DNA of 35,030 nucleotides from contig BFEA01000989.1 of the NCBI GenBank assembly GCA_003427395.1, positions 109,392 through 144,421 of the forward strand, in the 5' to 3' direction. Below are positions 10,172 to 19,819 of the stretch, in pieces. This DNA is from Chara braunii. Taxonomy: Eukaryota > Streptophyta > Charophyceae > Charales > Characeae. How positions within the stretch are numbered: position 1 is the first letter of the stretch; each line of letters begins with the position of its first letter. The translations under genes and the position numbers were made by a program. Below the pieces are notes generated by a model. The model was given only the letters and a program-made list of their open reading frames with translations. It was not told where the DNA came from and searched no databases.

Positions 10172-10711
10172 TTGATATGCCATGATAAAGTTTGCATGGA
10201 AAGTGAAGAGAGCCCAAGAAGAACACTGTCAGTAGCCAGTATAACTACTGTGAGGGGTAGACTATATGAGGTGATACGGTGTGATAATCCTTTTGTGATC
10301 CTGAGATATGAGACTTGTGAGAGAGGACCCATAATATTTCACATTCATGTGGTCAAATTCCTGAGTATTGGCAGCGTGGACGTACGAATTGATGTACAAG
10401 TAGGCCTAGAAAAGGAGGATAACTACTTGAAGTGTCAGACAGACTCTTATATTAGTCTCATAAGAACCAAGGAGTAACTTGAAAAACTAAAGAGAAAAGT
10501 AACATGGGAGAAAGAACTAAGACAATTAGAGAGGCTTCCTGAATTCTCAATTGCTGAGGGATTTGAGGTCAGGAGAGATTGGATGCTTCTTTTGGAAGCC
10601 ATTGTTGAGATTGGTAGAGCAAGAGAAAAAAACCCCACTGTGATAATAAAATCTCTACTTTTGAATACCTTTGAACCCAGGTTCGAGATCCCTGATTATG
10701 TCCTACCTTAA
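10172..10711 (+). pseudogene. Array module m5 (unknown family, one internal TAA)
   Basis: One frame through a TAA at 10475-10477. It opens with RLYEVI and then PFVILRYETCE (from 10289) and IIFHIHVVKFLSIGSVDVRI, matching the YEVVRYEMVE and strand-pair landmarks of m3. After the stop it continues LEKLKRKVTWEKELRQLERL and RRDWMLLLEAIVEIGRARE, matching KERLEREN and DDWFVVIEFAHKVKRGQ of m3. Because both sides of the stop align with one intact unit, the TAA is read as a nonsense mutation. Period from m4 is about 420 bp. Confidence 0.45.
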
Positions 10712-10835
10712 ATCTACCCTTCAGATGTTGCTTATAATAATTAGCAATGCCCAGTTTGACTGAACAGTTGAGACTGGGAGTTGTGTTGGAGAGTGGAGTA
10801 GTCAAGATAGAGGGGACTCCTTGGATCTCTGACAG

Positions 10836-11306
10836 AAAATTTTCTACCATGATGAGCTTGAGTTTTTAGAGCCTTTCTTAGATCGCATGAGAGATTCTGC
10901 TTTGAGAATTATCACTGACCAGACTAAGATAAACTATCTGTTAAAGGTGGTGAAAGTGGAAACTACTGAGAGGGTATCATATGACACTTTTCAGGAACGA
11001 GTCTCTTTTGCAAGAAAGATCAACAGTGGGTTGTTAACGATGCAATTTGATTACGAGATTATAGACTTGACTCGATATTTTACGATTCGGGGTACTATGA
11101 AAGGGTATGATAGAAGACTAAGTAGGGATGATGAGAGAGAGTTGATTGAAGATTACATTGGAAGGCTGAGAAGGATTGCACTGCCCTTGATCACTACGCA
11201 ATCCATTATTGCTTATACCCTATATGTAGAGAACTCTCAAGGGGTAGAGCAGACAAGAGAAGAAAGAAACGAGTATGTATCCCTTGCTAGAAGAGTGAGA
11301 GACTAA
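10836..11306 (+). CDS. Array module m6 (unknown family), last before gag
   Basis: Open frame of about 156 codons following a TGA; an ATG occurs at 10887. It contains YLLKVVKVETTE and LLTMQFDYEIIDLTRYFTIR, which match the module landmarks weakly, then a charged helix with DDERELIEDYIGRLRR, and a second strand pair with IIAYTLYVENSQG ending LARRVRD that resembles the module at 6952. It may therefore hold one and a half units. It ends 72 bp before the gag ATG. Function unknown. Confidence 0.4.
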   Translation, partial: KIFYHDELEFLEPFLDRMRDSALRIITDQTKINYLLKVVKVETTERVSYDTFQERVSFARKINSGLLTMQFDYEIIDLTRYFTIRGTMKGYDRRLSRDDERELIEDYIGRLRRIALPLITTQSIIAYTLYVENSQGVEQTREERNEYVSLARRVRD

Positions 11307-11377
11307 GGGGCAAGGAAGAAGAGGGCAAGAGTGACAGAGGGAGAGAAGAGGGTATCTAGGAAAAGTCTGTGGTCAAG

Positions 11378-12718
11378 ATGGCAGGGCGAGCAATACCAAG
11401 TACATCAGCAGAGACCAATGAAGAGACCTTGGTTGGGGTCATACGGGAGCTGGTCGAGAAAGTTAATACTATAAAAGGAGGGTCAGACATTGCAAGAGCA
11501 AAGAGGCCAGATGGGAGAATTCCCTGCTTCAGAGGACCTCAAGTTAAAGACTTCCTGGACGAGTATAAATTATAAGGACTCAGTTGTGGCTGGACAGATA
11601 AGCAACGGCTTAAGCACCTTCTATCTTACTGTGATACTGACTCAAGACTAGCAGTTCACGAATTAATGGAAGGGGCCACTACCTGGGAAGAGGTCTAGGA
11701 AAGATTGAAAAATGAATTTGAGAAAGATTCAGTTCCAACAACAACGAAGGACTTCCTCAACATCAAATAAGCAAAGTATGACACTTTCAACGTTTTTCTT
11801 CAGACTTTTATCCGAACAACAAGAAAAATTCCATATTTGGATAAAGCTCAGAGATGTTGCATTTTTTTGACAAATTTTACTGACACTGAAAGGCAAGCAG
11901 TTCTTAATCAAGCTCAACACTGTCCTCTCAGATGGGATGAAATGGTTGCAATCATAAGAACTCTACCTACTGTCTCTCATAAGAAATGGTCACTGGATCA
12001 GATCACTACTCTGACCAAGGATTGGGAGACACAGAATGAAATGAATAGACGAAGCAATGTAACAACTGAGAATATTCTTTAAAAGGTGATGGCTAACTTT
12101 ATGTCTGCAAGGCCTGCAACTCATGCTGTGGATGACAGGGGAAACAAAAAGGCTGAAAGTGAGGAAGATGACAACGATGATGATGACAATGAAAATCATG
12201 GTAAGAAAGGGGATTCTTCTAGAACCAAAAGGAATGGGAAGAATGGTGATGGAGGAAACAGAGAGAGAAAGAAATATGATGAGCGTCCTAAGAGGAGTTT
12301 TACTTGCTACTATTGTGGTGAAAGTGGACATACTACCACCTATTGCAAGCCACTTGAGGAGGATGTAAGGAGTGGGGTAGCAAAGAAAGATGCAATGGGT
12401 CATGTATGTGATAGCTCATGGAACAAGCTGCACCCTAGACATCCGGGAGGTATGAGGCTTCTTGCTCTTAAACATGATGAAAAGATGAAGATTAAGAAGA
12501 AGAGAAAGGTCAATGTAAATGTTCATTTCCTCATCAGAGACTTGCCTAATGAGCTAGTACAAAGGGCAAGTGACCCTTATACCACTATTGAGCTGCCTCT
12601 GCAGTCCTTAACACCGATAGAATGTGAGCCTAGTGAGGCATCAACAAGTGAGTCTCCATTGGGAGGGAGCCGTACTTTTCAGAATATTTCGGAATTAGTA
12701 GAGTCCTCTCCCAATTAA
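11378..12718 (+). pseudogene. gag: Gag polyprotein (capsid-like region and CCHC zinc knuckle), broken
   Basis: One frame throughout, interrupted by TAA 11573, TAG 11696, TAA 11768 and TAA 12080. The ATG at 11378 has a good context (AAGATGG). The first ~230 codons have the spacing typical of Ty3/Gypsy capsid: FRGPQVKDFLDEY, then GWTDKQRLKHLLSYCD, then TTWEEV, and later YLDKAQRCCIFLTNFTDTE. An acidic-basic linker (DDNDDDDNENHGKK) leads to the zinc knuckle CYYCGESGHTTTYC (12305-12346, CX2CX4HX4C), which in this family binds RNA during packaging. The frame ends at a TAA immediately followed by the ATG of the protease frame. The stops are most simply decay. Confidence 0.85.
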
Positions 12719-13840
12719 ATGGCTCATCTCTTGGCTAACATGATGTCATTCCATGGAAATTTGCGCCCAAAACTTATCATGGAACTGAGTGTCAGGGTTG
12801 GTGAAGTAAGGAACCATCAAACCGGTATGACGCCTCAAATGATAGAAGAAAAGAAAAGAAAGAAAGTTGAGGAATCACTTATTAACATCCTTGATGACCC
12901 TGAAACGGAACGTTCACAGGAAAAGAATGAACAGGGGAGAAAGATAAAATTTATTCTCAAGAATTATTTGGATAATGGGACTGTGATTTCTGTTGTCATT
13001 GCTAAGATGATGGAAGAAACGGAAGTTACACTGTCTTTCAAGAAAGCAAAGACATTAGTACCCAAACTGAGAGAAGAGCTGAAGAGGTTAATTGAGAAGA
13101 GGAAATTGGAAGTTAATTATTTGGGGTCAATCTTTCCCAATCAAGTAAAGAGATCTCCGCCAGGTTGCAAGATGAGATTTGCAACCATAGGTTGTGGGCA
13201 TCTTACAATTCGCATTAATGAAGTGAAGATTCTGACCCTAATAGATTCTGGGGCAGAGATGATACTTCTTTCACGAAGAACGATGAAAGGCTGTAATTTA
13301 TCAATTGACAGACCTGCACAAAATGTACTGAGTAATATTGAAGTTGAGCTGTTCGTGGCAGGATTGATTGATAATTTGCCTATCAAGGTCGGGACAATGA
13401 CTGTGGAGTTATTGGGTTTTATAGTACCTGATCTGGATCATGAATGTATCTTGGAAACTCCATTCTTGCATAGGATGGAGGCGGTCCAATTTTTCAGTCA
13501 TGAGGGGTTATCCTGGATCAGTCTACATGATCCAGAGACTGGTCAAGAGCAGACCTTTATGATCCGTACGAAAAATGATTTCAAGCATCAATTATCTGCT
13601 AATTCGATCAGCAGGGAGAAATCCGCTGAAAGGGTTAGGAGACTAAAAGAGGAAGGAAAACGAGAAGCAAAAGAAGAGATTTCAGTGGGAATCAATCAAG
13701 TTTCGAAAATGATGAAAGCCCTTGGTAAACTCGAGGATGAGGACGGGCAAATTGAAGCCTTTAAGAAAGCTGTAGAAACTACTAAGGGAGGAAAGATGGA
13801 ATTGAGATTTGCATCGACTGACCCTTTTTTAGGAAAATAG
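12719..13840 (+). pseudogene. pol: Pol N-terminal part with retropepsin-like aspartic protease
   Basis: Open for 373 codons in the same frame as gag, one stop (12716-12718) after it, so gag and protease were probably one frame. The active-site motif is LIDSGAE (residues 175-181; Asp at 13244-13246), preceded by the hydrophobic VKILTL strand, as in Gypsy proteases that cut the polyprotein. Downstream, GFIVPDLDHECILETPFL matches the usual second half, where ILG is normal and here reads ILE. The C-terminal third is lysine- and glutamate-rich. The frame stops at TAG 13838. The RT frame starts in the other register across a run of six T (13825-13830), so a one-base change in that run, or a slip there, separates them. 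Confidence 0.85.
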
Positions 13841-15111
13841 TCTCAGGGTCAAAAAGAAAATACAAATCCAAGGGGGTGAAGAAAAACCCAGTGACAGTCC
13901 TAATAGAGAAAAATTATGATGAAGCATTGGAAAAGGAAAGACAAATTATAAGACCATTAAGGGAATCAACAAAACTGGAGAATAGGGTCATCAAAGAAAG
14001 GTTTGACACAATGAAGATAGGCTCGGATCAGTTTATCCTGCCTAAAGAGAAAGAATATATATTCAAGATGTGTCATGAATTCTCTGGTGCTTTCTCCTTC
14101 AATGATGAAGAAAGAGGGCGGTTGGACGTGGACATGATCAAGATGGTCAAAATCTGGACGGTTGATCATGTTCAATGGAATGATAGACCAACCAAGTATG
14201 CCCTAAAGGAAGAAGCGGAAGTAGTAAAGTACCTTGACAAGAAGATTGCATCTAATGTTGCTGAATCTGCTGATGAACCATATGCTAATTACTGGTTTTG
14301 TTTCTGGAAACCAGGGGGCGGACTAAGATGGATACGGAATCTTCAGAAGCTCAATTCTGTGACGATACATGATGCAGGTAGTCTTCCTAATGTTGATCTC
14401 CTCGCTCAGTCATGTGCTGGTCGATGTATTTATTCTCTAGTTGACCTGTATTCTGGCTATGATCAGTTCCCTATTGATCCCAGAAGCCGGCCAATGAATG
14501 TCATGCACACGCCAAAAGGGCTTGTTCAGATGTGCGTGGTACCTTAGGGCTAGACCAACGGAGTGGCAGTGGTTCAAAGGGATATGATCAAAGTCATGCA
14601 GGATATTTCCCCTGAAATAACCAGTCCCTACATTGATGATAATCCTGTAAAAGGACCCTTGGTAAAAGATGAGACTTTGGTCGCAGGGGGAGTCAGAAAG
14701 TTTATCTGGGAACATGCTGAAGGAGTAAAGATGGTCCTAGAGAGACTTCAGAAGTATAATCTGACTGCCAGTAGACCAAAGTCCCTTCTCTTCCAATCAG
14801 AAGTGATAATCTCGGGCTTCATACGTTTCTCCAAGGGTAGTAGTCCAGATCCCAAAAAGATAGACAATATTTTTAACTCGTCTCTGCCTCTCGAAAGAGT
14901 GACAAACGTCAGAAACTTCTTGGGAGTCTGTGGATTCAGGAGGATTTTTATTCCTCATTTTGCTGCCCTTACAGAGCCTCTGAGAGAAATGGTAAGACAA
15001 GGGGCTAATTTAGCATGGAATGATAAAAGACAGGCTGCAGCAGAAACGTTGAAAGAAAAATTAAGAGATGGGGGTGTAGTGCTAGGAGTCTCATATTATG
15101 ATGATGAGGAA
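13831..15111 (+). pseudogene. pol: Reverse transcriptase domain, Ty3/Gypsy type, broken
   Basis: Enters frame at 13831 (RKIVSGSKRKYKSKGV), directly after the T6 run. Motifs in order: YANYWFCFWKPGGGLRWI (about 14282-14335), LVDLYSGYD with the first catalytic Asp (14443-14445), GLVQMCVVP followed by two TAG codons (14545, 14551) where relatives read a glycine-centred G-x-TNG box, then TNGVAVVQRDM and the catalytic YIDD (14629-14640) followed by NPVKGP. A connection region follows, with FLGVCGFRRIFIPHFA and LTEPLREMVRQG. The YIDD-x-PVKGP signature recalls elements of basidiomycetes and charophyte algae. The element used RT to copy its RNA into DNA. Confidence 0.9.
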
Positions 15112-15483
15112 ACAATACCTTTTATCATTGAAGCGAATGGAGGACCAGTTGCTCTGCGTGGAGTACTTATTCAGAAAAATAAAAATGAGAGAGAAAGACC
15201 TCTAAGATTTGAAAGTTGAACCCTCAATTCTACTGAAAGAGGCTACACCCAATTTAGGAAAGAGCTACTGTCAATCATCCACAGCCTTAGGTGCTTCAGG
15301 TACTACGTCTTAGGAAGGGGATTCATTCTGAGGACTGATGCATCTGCTGTGATAGGTGCCATTAAAAAACACCAACAGGCAGATCCAACAGTCAGCAGAT
15401 GGATCGTCTTCATTTGGACATAGGGCTTTAAGCTGGAAACGATCCCCACTGAGAAGAACAAAGCGGATGGCTAAAGTCGGATT
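15112..15483 (+). pseudogene. pol: RNase H domain, with stops and a changed catalytic residue
   Basis: Same frame as RT. IPFIIEANGGPVALRGVL (from about 15115) is the first strand. The position that is normally the first catalytic Asp (T-D-x or D-GGP in relatives) is Asn (AAT, 15136-15138), a G-to-A change that should abolish cleavage. TGA 15217 sits where relatives have Arg (FES-R-TLN). It continues with NSTERGYTQFRKE (conserved Glu) and LRTDASAVIGA (third Asp at 15337-15339). TAG near 15421 and TAA near 15472 break the end (ADG-stop-SRIEW). RNase H would degrade the RNA template during cDNA synthesis. Confidence 0.8.
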
Positions 15484-15666
15484 GAGTGGCGAGAAGAAGA
15501 AGAAGATGTGAATGGAACAGTTGAAGAATCTGCCTATGTTGATAGTTTCCTTAATGAAAGAGATGATGAGGATTACAGGGCACCATGCTCTTACAATTGG
15601 AGTCTGTGATCCGAAGAGAAAGACAGTTGATAAATTTCAAATGCATAGGTCTATGAGTCGATTCTA
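15484..15666 (+). other. Degraded linker between RNase H and integrase
   Basis: Same frame, with a run of acidic residues after SRIEW and then clustered stops at about 15607-15650 (TGA, TGA-TAA, TAG). No motif. It is the most heavily interrupted part of pol. Confidence 0.5.
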
Positions 15667-17092
15667 GTGAAAGAAGAAGATGATGAACCAAACGATTGGT
15701 ATGCAAGAGTTAATGCTCATGAAGTTGAAGAAAGTTCAGGTTCAAAGGAAGATGAAGAAAGTGAAAAGAAGGAAGAGGAAATATTTTTCTTCTTTGAAGA
15801 ATATGATAAAAACTATCAAGAGATTGGCCGAAAGATGAAAAAGGAGCAACTAAAAGAATATTACTGTAAGGATTCAAGGAAGAAATACAGACTAAAAAGA
15901 GGACATCTCCTTGTGGATGGTAAGGGAGGCCTACCTCCACTAAGAGTGGTCTGTGGTAAAGAGAGACAATTAGAGATAATCGCTGCTCTACATTAGGGGG
16001 TTGCCGATGGCCATAGGGCTGCTGAGGCTACCTACTCCAAGACTGTCAAACTTTACTTTTGGCCTTGCATGAGAAACATGATTTTCAGATACTGTAAATC
16101 ATGTGTCTTATGTTAGAAGAGGTCAACCACAAGGATGATTGAATCACTATTCCCTACAATCCTAGTAGAGCCAGGTAGTAGAGTTCATCTGGATCTCATC
16201 ACTATGCCTCCAGGCAAGGGTGGGATGAGATACATACTAAACATGAGAGATAATTTCTCTGGATACGTTGAGGCAAAAACTCTGAAAAATTAGACAGCTG
16301 AGCAAGTGGCTGATTGGATAGAGAAAGTCTATCTCAGGTATTTTTTATCAGAGAATTTGTCTTAGACAGAGGATCAGAATTCAGAAATGACGTGTCAGAA
16401 GAATTACACTCAGATTAGGAGTCAGAATTCGATATGTGACTACTTACCAAGCGAATGCTCCTGTGGAAAGAGGTCACAAAACTCTGAAAAATTCATTTGC
16501 CAAGTCGTGTGAAGGGAAACTCAGCAACTGGTCAAAGGTATTAAGAGCTGCTGTACATGCTTATAATATCACAGTCAAGAGAACTACTGGTTATGCACCT
16601 TTCACTCTGTGGTACGGTCGTTATGCTACACTACCAATTGAGAGTATTGTCAAGACATGGTCAAGTTAAGAAAGCGACAGAGACTATTCTATTTCAGAAC
16701 TCCTTCAGATCAGAATGAGGCAAATATCTGAAGTTGATCAGGCAGTAATGGATGCAGCAGAGAGGATGGCATCCAGCAGACTATGAGATTAAGAAAGATG
16801 GAACAACAAAAAATATATAAAAAAAGATAAATTGAAGATTGAAGATGTTGTCCTTCTGTTTGATAGTTCCCTTGACACACAAAGAACTAAAAGGTTGGAG
16901 CCTATATGGCTTAGTCCTTACAGAATCACAGGACAGGCAGAAGGCAAGGTTTATGAGATCTCAGAAATGGACGGATCCAGAGTTCACGACATGGTGTCAG
17001 GGTCAAGACTTCGTAAGTTCATCTTCAGAGACCCTGACTTGATCCCTACGGTGACTCCAAAGAGAGGGAAGAGAAGTCAACCACCCAAGTGA
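15667..17092 (+). pseudogene. pol: Integrase (zinc-binding, catalytic core, C-terminal domain), frameshifted
   Basis: An acidic N-terminal extension (SSGSKEDEESEKKEEE) leads to RLKRGHLLVDGKGGLPPLRV and the HHCC zinc-binding part: His at 15991, DGH, then YFWPCMRNM and YCKSCVLC, with TAG codons at 15994 and in place of the usual CQ. The catalytic triad is complete but split over three frames: Asp in VHLDLITMP (16192, frame 1), Asp in FVLDRGSEF (16365, frame 3) and Glu in APVERGHKTL (16466, frame 2), so frameshifts lie near 16340 and 16405. The C-terminal part (KIEDVVLLFDSSLD, LSPYRITGQA, VSGSRLRKFIF) resembles the GPY-like end of relatives and stops at TGA 17090. Integrase joins the cDNA ends to target DNA. 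Confidence 0.85.
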
Positions 17093-17713
17093 GAGAACGA
17101 TCATAGAGGACTGAGAAAGAGTACAGTAAGACACTGAGACAGTGAGGCTCAGTTATCAGCAGACAATGATCATTCTTGCATAATCAATTCAACATTTCAG
17201 TCTTAGTACTTCGGTTTTAGTATTTCAGCTTCAGCATCTTGGTTTCAATATTCCAGTTTTCAGCAAGTCATTTCGTTATCTATTTCAGCAAGTAACTAAG
17301 TTAATGAGACTGTATCTTTGATGCAGCGCTGCAGTCCTTCCATGAGTGTCAAGTCTTGAGAGAAGGGAGTAACTGTGAGTACAGTCCTGAGAGAAGTGAC
17401 ACAGAGTCAAGGTCTGAGAATATTCATGGTTGTGGCACATCAAATGATATGAGCAGTATTATTCTTATAACAAAGCGAAAGCCTGACGGGCATAAAGAAG
17501 TTCAGTTCTGTCTGATTGAAAGTTATCAGCAGAAGGACTTCGTGTCTGACTAAGTCGTTCTTTCAAGAGATTCAGATGAAGGAAGGCATAAAGAAGTTCA
17601 ACTTTACTTAACTGAGAGTGGTCAGTAGAGGGACTTCGTGCTTCTTGGCTAAAAGCCTATCTTCACTCAGATGAGGGAAGGGACCTCTCTGAGATCAGTG
17701 TTTCAACATTTCC
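17093..17713 (+). other. 3' non-coding region after integrase
   Basis: TCAG-, TTTCAG- and CAGCAA-rich to about 17300, like the leader. An open frame at 17356-17553 has no recognisable feature. It spans one copy of a pair of direct repeats: CATAAAGAAGTTCA at about 17491 and 17587, and GGACTTCGTG at about 17535 and 17631, a ~96-bp period. Confidence 0.5.
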
Positions 17714-18492
17714 TTGAGACTGACGGGACGTCTCTTGGAAAAGAAATCCCAGTTGAGGGAAGGGACCTCTCTGGAGCTAGCACTAATTTCTTTGCTTGAG
17801 GCCGAAGGGAAGTCTCTTGCAAACTTTTAGTGTTGGCTAACATGTTATTGTTCAGTGCCGCTTGAGACTGAAGGGACGTCTCTTGAGAAATGTTTATCCT
17901 GTTATGGGGCGTGGACAGTCTGCTTGTGGGTTATGATATGTTTGTCTAGTTGTCTGTGCCTGGGGTCTTCTTCTCTAACCTAAGGATGTGTTGATTGCTG
18001 GGGCCAGCCAGATCCTTACCGCAGTAGGTTGCAATCTAGTGGGGTCAGCAGGTTCCCGACGCAAGTGTCGAATTCCGTAGTCAGCTGAGGCTAAGACTCC
18101 GAGAGTCTGGCCTGTGAGGCTGAAAGGGGTCAGCTGAGGCTAAGACTCCGAGAGCCTGAAACTGTGGTTAGACCGGGTCCCACGTTAAAAAATCCGGACG
18201 GGGTAGCCAGCGCCCTTGACCAAAAACTGGTAGGTGAGCCGGTCCCTGACCGTAGAGGTCAAATCCGGATTCGGGACAGTCAGACTGACGGGACGTCTAC
18301 TGTCATAGGGTGACCAGACCTGCTACAGTCTGGGTGACCTGGCAAGAGTGCCAAAGGGCTGCCATACTCGAATAGTGGGTATGATTGGTCCTGACCTGGA
18401 GGCAGGTCAAAGGGGTTGTCAAGACAGATGTTCTGACTACTACTGGCCTGAGGCGGGCCGAAAGAGGTATGTCTGACTGACGGGACGTCTGG
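17714..18492. repeat. Five dispersed copies of a GACGTC-centred motif
   Basis: Consensus gAGACTGAmGGGACGTCTcttg occurs at about 17714-17737, 17794-17820 (diverged, GCCGAAGGGAAGTCTC), 17862-17885, 18282-18298 and 18472-18492. The first and third contain GAGAC...GTCTC, an inverted repeat. GACGTC itself is a palindrome with an ACGT core, the type bound by plant bZIP factors. AGGGAAGGGACCTCTCTG also occurs twice (about 17683 and 17757). Confidence 0.75.
18080..18158 (+). repeat. 30-bp direct repeat, 49 bp apart
   Basis: GTCAGCTGAGGCTAAGACTC followed by CGAGAGyCTG occurs at 18080-18109 and 18129-18158 with one difference. No coding signal. Confidence 0.9.
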
Positions 18493-18549
18493 CATTCCTA
18501 ACCAGTGGTGGGCCGAAACCAAGGCAATCAATAAACCATAGGTACGAAG

Positions 18550-18610
18550 AGTTGTTATGTATTAATTATTATTTATTATTTATTATTATATTTATGGGTT
18601 TTATTTTAAT
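18550..18610. repeat. AT-rich (ATT/TTA)n tract
   Basis: ATTAATTATTATTTATTATT-type sequence without further structure. An overlapping open frame (18552-18767) is a by-product of the low complexity. Confidence 0.7.
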
Positions 18611-18736
18611 TTATTTATGTTTAACTGCAGGTTGTCAGAGGGTCTGCTTGTTCGGGCATGGTTGTTGTCTGTGGGACTTGCTGGCTTTGCAGGTATACAA
18701 ATACTTGTCTGAAGTTCCCAGACTAGAAAAAAGAAA

Positions 18737-18886
18737 AAGGGTTTGGTATCTCCTCCCTTTTGTCTGAGAAGTTGAGGAGACGCCTCACTAAGGCCTGAGA
18801 AAGAAAACAAGGGTTAGGTATCTCCATCAAGTGGGGAGTTGATAAGATGTCTCTCAGGCCAGTAAACAGAAAAGAGGGTTTGGTAT
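18737..18886 (+). repeat. Three-unit degenerate tandem repeat, 65-72 bp period
   Basis: AAGGGTTTGGTATCTCC at 18737, AAGGGTTAGGTATCTCC at 18809 and GAGGGTTTGGTATACCC at 18874, each preceded by an A/G-rich stretch, with AGGCCTGAGA or CAGGCCAGT between them. Confidence 0.75.
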
Positions 18887-18973
18887 ACCCTATTCCCAGC
18901 ATAGCTGACAGAGTGAGTACCCTTGTTACTGGGGTCATCCTTGGCGTAAGTGCCTGATCAAGAGCTGAGGTAA

Positions 18974-19288
18974 TCTCCATCTGAAGAGCCAACAGTTGAA
19001 CAAGTCAAACATTCGGACAAATCCTTCTTAAAATTTTATTTGGTGGCCGACAAGCGCTCTGGTTTAAGAGGAACCTGCATCCCTGGCCTTAAAGAAGCCA
19101 AACTCTCGGCCCGGGACGCTATAGAATGGACAGTGAACTGAAAATTTTATGAGTTGAAATTAGACTCAGAAAGCTGAAAAGAACTCATGCGTATACAGAA
19201 CGTAAAAGATAGCCATGAGTTCGAGTTGGAAAAGAAAGAGGAGAAAGAAGATGCTGAAGAGAATGCAGTGACTAGGATGATGGAGTGA
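18974..19288 (+). pseudogene. Coding relic of unknown family, two internal stops
   Basis: A frame with good protein-like composition: SEEPTVEQVKHSDKSFLKFY, then SGLRGTCIPGLKEAKLSARD, interrupted by TGA 19139 and TGA 19175, then a charged helix (HEFELEKKEEKEDAEENA). No start is visible. The mix of a globular part and a charged coil resembles Gag-like or accessory proteins of large elements, but I cannot name it. It lies between pol and the right LTR, where some elements carry an extra gene. Confidence 0.35.
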
Positions 19289-19458
19289 TGAGACAACACA
19301 CGGGGCAGAGGAAGGTGGAGCAGGCACTATGGCCTTGCTCACAGCTAGGGTGGAAGGCGCTCTAGGGATATAAGGTGGAGAAAAAGCACTGGGTGTACTA
19401 TAGCGTGCATCATTTTTTTGCGAAGGTACTCCATCATGTGCGGGGATGGAGTCTTCTC

Positions 19459-19635
19459 CTACCACCTTGATGATGGGTAACGTGGATAGGGTCTCGGATG
19501 CGCGTAGACTCTTGGTTCTTCTTCTTCCTCCTCCTCTGAACTACAGGCGCGCCGTACCCTAACTGGCGGCTCTTCCTTAGCCTTTCCAGTCCTTCCCCCC
19601 CTACCTCTACCCTGTTTGCGGCATGCCTCAGGCAT
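19459..19635 (-). CDS. Small antisense frame with basic and poly-Glu segments
   Basis: 58 codons from an ATG at 19635, opposite to pol. The product starts with a GRGRGGR basic stretch followed by SSEEEEEEEP and a proline/tyrosine-rich end. Such low-complexity sequence is weak evidence of coding. If real it would be an antisense accessory frame like those reported in some giant plant elements; more likely it is a relic or chance. Confidence 0.2.
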   Translation of the reverse strand: MPEACRKQGRGRGGRTGKAKEEPPVRVRRACSSEEEEEEEPRVYAHPRPYPRYPSSRW

Positions 19636-19819
19636 GACGTAGAGTGAAGCAATTGTTAAGTAGAGGATAAAAGACAGTGGATCTATCTACAAGGACTATG
19701 GCCGGAAATATTATGTGAGTGAGATTTATAAAGACAAGACTGTGAAGGCACTGGCTATGAAGAATTATGATACACTGCAAAAGAGAGAAGAAAAACTCTA
19801 AGAGGGAAGGTAGGTATTA
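19636..19819. other. Spacer before the purine-rich tract
   Basis: No gene, repeat or motif supported. Confidence 0.4.

Noticed and set aside
11378-17092. Stop codon reassignment (TAA/TAG as Gln, as in some green algae) to explain in-frame stops
   Set aside because: The stops fall at positions where relatives appear to have different residues (Arg at 15217, Leu-like at 15472, Trp-like at 14551), TGA is also among them, and frameshifts occur too. Decay explains this better.
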